Part shown: one piece after another, positions 59,856 through 64,000 of the stretch
Numbering within the stretch: the stretch's first letter is position 1
Layout: the number at the start of each line of letters is the position of its first letter
Source: Thalassobius sp034670005
GTDB lineage: Bacteria > Pseudomonadota > Alphaproteobacteria > Rhodobacterales > Rhodobacteraceae
Direction: 5' to 3'
Assembly: GCF_034670005.1 (NCBI RefSeq)
Contig: NZ_JAXMOH010000004.1
Span: 1-64,000, forward strand
DNA: 64,000 nt
Position numbers and translations under genes: made by a program
The notes under the pieces: model-generated
What the model was told of the DNA's origin: nothing
The model's database searches: none
The model's input: only the letters and a program-made list of their open reading frames with translations

Positions 59856-61709
59856 CTAGGATTTTTCGGCTGTTTCCAGTTTCTCCAGCGCCTGCATCCA
59901 CAATGCTTCGGCGCGCTCCAGACCGTTCATGACTTCGGCATATTTTTTCTGCAGAACGACGGCTTCGCCTTTACGCTCTTCATACAAAGACCGGTCGGCC
60001 AGTTTGGTGGCCAACCTGTCGCGCATGTCGTTCAGCTTCTCGATCCGTACCTCACATTTCCGCGCCTCGGCACGCAGCGCCAGAATGGCGTCGCGGCTGG
60101 CGCGTTTGGGGGCAGGGGCAGGTTTGTCCTTGGACTGTTTGCTGGGTTTGTCCGATTGCAAAAGCATCTTGCGATAGGCGTCCAGATCGTCCTCGTAGGG
60201 CGACACGGTGCCGTCTTTCACCAACCACAGCCGATCGGCAACCATCGACAGCAAATGCATGTCGTGGCTGACCAGAATGACCGCGCCGGAATAGGCGGTC
60301 AGCGCTTCGACCAGCGCTTCGCGGCTTTCGATATCAAGGTGGTTGGTCGGTTCGTCGAGGATCAAAAGATGCGGCGCGGGCAGGGTGGCCAGAAGCAGTG
60401 ATAAACGTGCTTTTTGACCGCCGGACAAGCGCCCTACCTGAGTTTCCACCTGCGCGGCCATCAGGCCGAACCCCGCCAGTTTGGCGCGCAGCTTGGCCTG
60501 CATCTGCCCGGGCAGTTCGCGTTGCAGGTGCTGCAGCGGGGTTTCATCGACACGCAATTCATCGACCTGATGCTGGGCAAAAAAACCGATACGCAGTTTC
60601 GAGGACCGGTTGATTTTGCCCCCCATCGGGGTCAGCCTGTCCGACAGCATCTTGGCCAGCGTAGACTTGCCCTGACCGTTCTTGCCCAAGAGCGCGATCC
60701 GGTCGTCCTGATCGATACGCAGATCTAGCCGTTTCAGCACCGCTGTGCCGTCATATCCGACCGACACATCTTCGGTGGAAATGATCGGAGGCGACAAGGT
60801 TTCTGGTTCGGGAAAGGTGAAAACGGTCCGTGCGGCGTCTTCGGGCGCGCGGATGGTTTCCATCTTTTCCAGCATCTTGACGCGCGATTGCGCCTGTTTG
60901 GCCTTGCTGGCCTTGGCCTTGAACCGGTCGACAAAGCTTTGTAAATGAGCGCGTTGCAGGTCTTGCTTTTTGGCAGCGGCGGCCTGAACGGCGCGCTGCG
61001 CGGTGCGCTGACGCACGAATTGGTCATATGGGCCGGTGTAATAAGTCAGTTGCCGGTTATCCAAATGCAAAATCGCCCCGACCGCGCGGTTCAGCAAATC
61101 CCGGTCATGGCTGATGATCAGCACGGTATGGGGATATTTGGCGATATAGGCTTCGAGCCAGAGCGCGCCTTCCAGATCGAGATAGTTGGTCGGTTCGTCA
61201 AGCAGCAGATAATCGGGCTGGGCAAACAGCACCGCGGCCAACGCCACCCGCATCCGCCAGCCCCCCGAAAAGGCCGAACAAGGCATTTGCTGTTCGTCAC
61301 TGTCAAAGCCCAGACCCTTGAGGATGGACGAGGCGCGCGCTTCGGCGCTCCAGGCGTCGATATCGGCCAGACGGGTCTGGATGTCGGCAATCCTTGCGGG
61401 ATCTTGGGCTTGTTCGGCCTCGCTCAGCAGTGCCGCGCGTTCGGTGTCGGCAGCCAGAACCGTGTCGATCAGCGACACTTCGTTGCCGGGTACTTCCTGC
61501 GCGACGCCACCGATCTTGGCGCGCGATGGCAACGATATGGACCCGCCGTCGAGATGCAATTCACCCCTGATCAGCTTGAACAAAGTGGTTTTCCCGGCAC
61601 CGTTCCGGCCGATCAACCCGACCTTGTGGCCCGTGGGAATGGTCGCCGAGGCCCCTTCGAACAGGGGGCGGCCTTCTATCGAATAGGTGAGGTCATCAAT
61701 GCGCAACAT
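59856..61709 (-). CDS. ABC-F family ATPase (Uup/YheS-like)
   Basis: A soluble ABC-F protein of 617 residues with two ATPase domains and no membrane part. Domain 1 has GLIGRNGAGKTTLFKL, the signature SAFSGGWRMRVALA and LLLDEPTNYLDLEG. Domain 2 has LLGKNGQGKSTLAKML, RLSGGQKARLSLLL and LILDEPTNHLDIESR. The linker is basic and helical (about 240-300). A C-terminal coiled coil (after DKPAPAPKRASRD) is present. ABC-F proteins act on the ribosome. The subgroup is not certain. Confidence 0.92.
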   Translation of the reverse strand: MLRIDDLTYSIEGRPLFEGASATIPTGHKVGLIGRNGAGKTTLFKLIRGELHLDGGSISLPSRAKIGGVAQEVPGNEVSLIDTVLAADTERAALLSEAEQAQDPARIADIQTRLADIDAWSAEARASSILKGLGFDSDEQQMPCSAFSGGWRMRVALAAVLFAQPDYLLLDEPTNYLDLEGALWLEAYIAKYPHTVLIISHDRDLLNRAVGAILHLDNRQLTYYTGPYDQFVRQRTAQRAVQAAAAKKQDLQRAHLQSFVDRFKAKASKAKQAQSRVKMLEKMETIRAPEDAARTVFTFPEPETLSPPIISTEDVSVGYDGTAVLKRLDLRIDQDDRIALLGKNGQGKSTLAKMLSDRLTPMGGKINRSSKLRIGFFAQHQVDELRVDETPLQHLQRELPGQMQAKLRAKLAGFGLMAAQVETQVGRLSGGQKARLSLLLATLPAPHLLILDEPTNHLDIESREALVEALTAYSGAVILVSHDMHLLSMVADRLWLVKDGTVSPYEDDLDAYRKMLLQSDKPSKQSKDKPAPAPKRASRDAILALRAEARKCEVRIEKLNDMRDRLATKLADRSLYEERKGEAVVLQKKYAEVMNGLERAEALWMQALEKLETAEKS

Positions 61710-61837
61710 GGGCGCGGAGTGCCAGAGGGTGTGGGGGCTGTCAATCGCTTGCAGATATTTCCTGCGCCTTGCATGTCTGCGATCAGGGGCGTAATCTGAA
61801 CCGATTAACCTGTTAATAAAAAATCAACGGAAACTCC

Positions 61838-63031
61838 ATGCAATCCGCTCGCGGTAAACCGCGTCTGCTGACGCTGATCCTGCTGACATCGCTTGCCGTG
61901 ATGTCACTTAATATGTTTCTGCCGTCACTCAGCCGGATTGCAGCGGAATTCGGGGCTGATTATTCAATCGCGTCGCTTTCGATCGGCGGGTACCTGGCGG
62001 TATCGGCGCTGTTGCAACTGGTAATGGGGCCGGTCTCCGACATGGTTGGGCGCAGACCGGTTATCCTGACCGGTCTGGCGGTATTTTCGCTTGCGTCTAT
62101 CGGATGCGCCCTGGCGGACACGATCTGGGTTTTTCTAGGCTTCCGGCTGCTGCAAGGGGCGGTCGTATCGGGCATGGTTCTGTCCCGTGCAGTCATCCGG
62201 GACGTCGCCGCACCCTCCGAGGCCGCGCGATTGCTGGCCGTCGTTGGATCGGCCATGGCGCTGGCACCTCTTCTGGCCCCGGTGCTGGGGGGCGTGCTGG
62301 ATGAATTCTTTGGCTGGCGGTCGGATTTCTGGGTCTTTGCTGTCTGCGGCGCGGCGCTTTTCATCTTGTGCTGGATCGATCTGGGCGAAACCAATTTGAC
62401 GCGGCAGAACAGTTTCCGCGCTCAGTTTCGCAGCTACCCTGAATTGCTGCGCTCGGTATCCTTCTGGGCCTATTGCGCCTGTCTGATTTTTTCCGTTGGC
62501 GGTTTTTACGCCTATTTGGCCGGTGCACCGCAAGTCGGTGAACGGGCCTTTGATCTGAGCCCGAGCGCCTTGGGATTGATGATGGGAGCGACGGCGGCGG
62601 GGTTCATGGCTGGCAATGTGATTTCGACGCGGATCGGGGCGCGGGTCGGTATGATGGCCCTGATCATCGCCGGGCGATGGGTATCGTTGATTGGCACAGT
62701 GGCAGCGATGGCGCTGCTGGCATTCGGACTGTTTCATCCCGCAGTCCTGTTTGGCGGAGCGGTGATGCTGGGTCTGGGCAACGGGCTGACCCTGCCGGGG
62801 GCCAATGTCGGTGTGATGTCGGTGCAGCCGCGTTTGGCTGGCGGCGCGTCGGGACTTTCGGGGGCGTTGACGGTGGCCATTGGCGCGGTGTTGACGCCTT
62901 TGGTTAGTGCCTTGGTCACCGGGCCTATGGGGGTCTATGTCTTGCTGGGCGCAATGGCATTGGCAAGCCTGGCCGGTGTGATCGCCGCTTATGTCATTCA
63001 AGCCTTGGAAAGAAGGCTGCAACCGGCGTGA
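61838..63031 (+). CDS. MFS exporter, Bcr/CflA type
   Basis: A 397-residue major facilitator with 12 TM helices. Motif A is in GPVSDMVGRRPVILTGLAV, after helix 2. FRLLQGAVVSGMVLSRAVIR with the helix 4 Arg and PLLAPVLGGVLDEFFGWRSD (antiporter motif C region) are typical of Bcr/CflA drug:proton antiporters. The substrate is unknown. It is divergent from the ABC-F gene with 128 bases between the starts. Confidence 0.88.
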   Translation: MQSARGKPRLLTLILLTSLAVMSLNMFLPSLSRIAAEFGADYSIASLSIGGYLAVSALLQLVMGPVSDMVGRRPVILTGLAVFSLASIGCALADTIWVFLGFRLLQGAVVSGMVLSRAVIRDVAAPSEAARLLAVVGSAMALAPLLAPVLGGVLDEFFGWRSDFWVFAVCGAALFILCWIDLGETNLTRQNSFRAQFRSYPELLRSVSFWAYCACLIFSVGGFYAYLAGAPQVGERAFDLSPSALGLMMGATAAGFMAGNVISTRIGARVGMMALIIAGRWVSLIGTVAAMALLAFGLFHPAVLFGGAVMLGLGNGLTLPGANVGVMSVQPRLAGGASGLSGALTVAIGAVLTPLVSALVTGPMGVYVLLGAMALASLAGVIAAYVIQALERRLQPA

Positions 63032-63125
63032 TTGCGGCTTTTCAAACCGTAGTGCGCATGATAGCAGGGCGGCGATTTCCATACGGTCGGGCAGGGGCCC
63101 GGCCCCGGTAACCGAGGACAATATC

Positions 63126-63548
63126 ATGGCCATTCAACGCACCTTTAGCATCATCAAGCCCGACGCCACCAAGCGCAACCTGACTGGCGCCATCAACGCC
63201 AAGCTGGAAGCGGCTGGCCTGCGTATTGTTGCGCAGAAACGTATTCACCTGAGCAAGGCACAGGCTGGCGTGTTCTATGCCGTGCATGCTGAACGTCCCT
63301 TCTATGACGAACTGTGCGAATTCATGGCGTCCGAGCCGATCGTTGTGCAGGTTCTGGAAGGCGAAGACGCCATTGCCAAGAACCGCGAAGTGATGGGCGC
63401 CACCAACCCGGCCGAAGCCGAAGAAGGCACCATCCGCAAGGAATTCGCCCTGTCGATCGGCGAAAACTCGGTCCACGGGTCGGACGCGGAAGAAACCGCT
63501 GCGGTTGAGATCGCCTATTTCTTCTCGGGTCTGGAACTGGTCGGCTAA
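63126..63548 (+). CDS. ndk: Nucleoside diphosphate kinase
   Basis: Ndk (140 residues) balances NTP pools by phosphate transfer through an active-site His in ENSVHGSDAEETAAVEIAYF. TFSIIKPDATKRNLTG starts the domain and MGATNPAEAEEGTIRKEFA is conserved. ATG 63126 (GAGG about 9 bases upstream) is chosen over the frame open to 62991, which overlaps the MFS gene. Confidence 0.97.
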   Translation: MAIQRTFSIIKPDATKRNLTGAINAKLEAAGLRIVAQKRIHLSKAQAGVFYAVHAERPFYDELCEFMASEPIVVQVLEGEDAIAKNREVMGATNPAEAEEGTIRKEFALSIGENSVHGSDAEETAAVEIAYFFSGLELVG

Positions 63549-63575
63549 GCCACCCGTCCCGAACGGATGAACATG

Positions 63576-63611
63576 GGGCCGCTTTCTTCGGAAAGCGGCC
63601 CTTTTCGTTTT
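63576..63611 (+). terminator. Rho-independent terminator after ndk
   Basis: GGGCCGCTTTC/GAAAGCGGCCC forms an 11-bp stem with a TTCG loop, followed by TTTTCGTTTT. Confidence 0.92.
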
Positions 63612-63660
63612 GCCAGCGCCGGTGCGGTTGGATAGCCTGCGCCGCAAAGGGAGAACGAAC

Positions 63661-64000
63661 ATGGAAAAAACCGCCATCGTGACGGGCGCGGCCCGGGGAA
63701 TCGGACTGGCCACGGCGAAACAGTTTCTGGACATGGGTTGGTCGGTGGCCCTGGTGGACCGCGACCGGGAAGAACTGGACCGGGCGATGGCACCGCTGGG
63801 GGAAAGGGCGCTGGCCTTGCCCTATGACATTTCCGATCCCGAACAGGTTGCGGGAATCATGGCAGATACGTTGACCGCGTTTGGGCGGATCGACGCGCTG
63901 GTCAATAATGCGGGAGTGGCCGAGTTCGGCCCGATCGAGGATTGCGATTTCGCCATGTGGCGGCGGGTGATGGCGACCAATCTCGACGGCACCTTCCTGT
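63661..64000 (+). CDS. SDR-family oxidoreductase, partial
   Basis: The first 113 codons of a short-chain dehydrogenase, cut by the window edge. The cofactor motif is TGAARGIGLATAKQ (residues 8-21). ALVDRDREELDRA gives the acidic residue after strand 2. LVNNAGVAEFGPIED carries NNAG. The catalytic Ser-Tyr-Lys lies beyond the window. GGGAGAAC precedes the ATG. The substrate is unknown. Confidence 0.88.
   Translation, partial: MEKTAIVTGAARGIGLATAKQFLDMGWSVALVDRDREELDRAMAPLGERALALPYDISDPEQVAGIMADTLTAFGRIDALVNNAGVAEFGPIEDCDFAMWRRVMATNLDGTFL

Noticed and set aside
1..64000. tRNA or rRNA genes, CRISPR arrays, insertion sequences, prophage
   Set aside because: No array of regular repeats, transposase, integrase, terminal repeats or tRNA-like cloverleaf was seen in the gaps between genes.

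Overview
The window looks like the chromosome of an alphaproteobacterium of the Rhodobacteraceae (Roseobacter/Rhodobacter group). The grounds are a GAAC-N7-GAAC LexA box in front of recA, LpxI instead of LpxH in the lipid A pathway, a Usg-family gene, the order pyrH-frr-uppS-cdsA-dxr-rseP-bamA-skp-fabZ-lpxA-lpxI-lpxB, and even, fairly GC-rich coding sequence. No rRNA, tRNA, insertion sequence, prophage or CRISPR array was seen.

Positions 1-22.7 kb form one large flagellar locus of the gamma-like, sigma-54-driven kind known as Fla1 in Rhodobacter sphaeroides. It is not the CtrA-type set usual in roseobacters: flgA is absent between flgG and flgH, and flaF and flbT are not seen. A leftward gene, cut by the window edge and rich in repeated DDLSALM motifs, faces the rightward series flgBCDEF, flgGHIJKL, sltF and a receiver-less sigma-54 activator. 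Then come leftward fliD and a PomAB-like stator pair, rightward flagellin and a second-type rpoN, and a leftward pair (single-TM coiled-coil protein plus PDZ membrane protein). Sigma-54 (-24/-12) sites sit before flgB, flgG, the left-edge gene, motA and the TM/PDZ pair, and a sigma-28-like site precedes flagellin. So the locus carries its own sigma factor, activator and target promoters. FliD and flagellin share a 140-residue domain that is about 64% identical.

Positions 22.8-36.3 kb are mixed housekeeping and accessory genes: an unknown gene, a sulfotransferase, recA (SOS box), alaS, DUF1330, a VOC protein, typA and ssb. A redox-flavoured run follows (PepSY protein, cytochrome b561, membrane-anchored LuxR regulator, lytic transglycosylase, di-haem peroxidase), then an AraC regulator.

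Positions 36.3-49.4 kb hold miaA (leftward) and the long rightward envelope cluster from pyrH to lpxB, with many 1-4 base overlaps and an overlooked 41-residue membrane protein between rseP and bamA. Positions 49.4-64 kb hold a ThiE-like gene, a decayed tfoX-like gene, trmJ, ctaA, an M32 carboxypeptidase, a MAPEG protein, an outer-membrane barrel, gyrA, usg (with an unexpected sigma-54-like promoter), a MarC protein, DUF2267, an ABC-F ATPase, a Bcr/CflA-type exporter, ndk and the start of an SDR gene.
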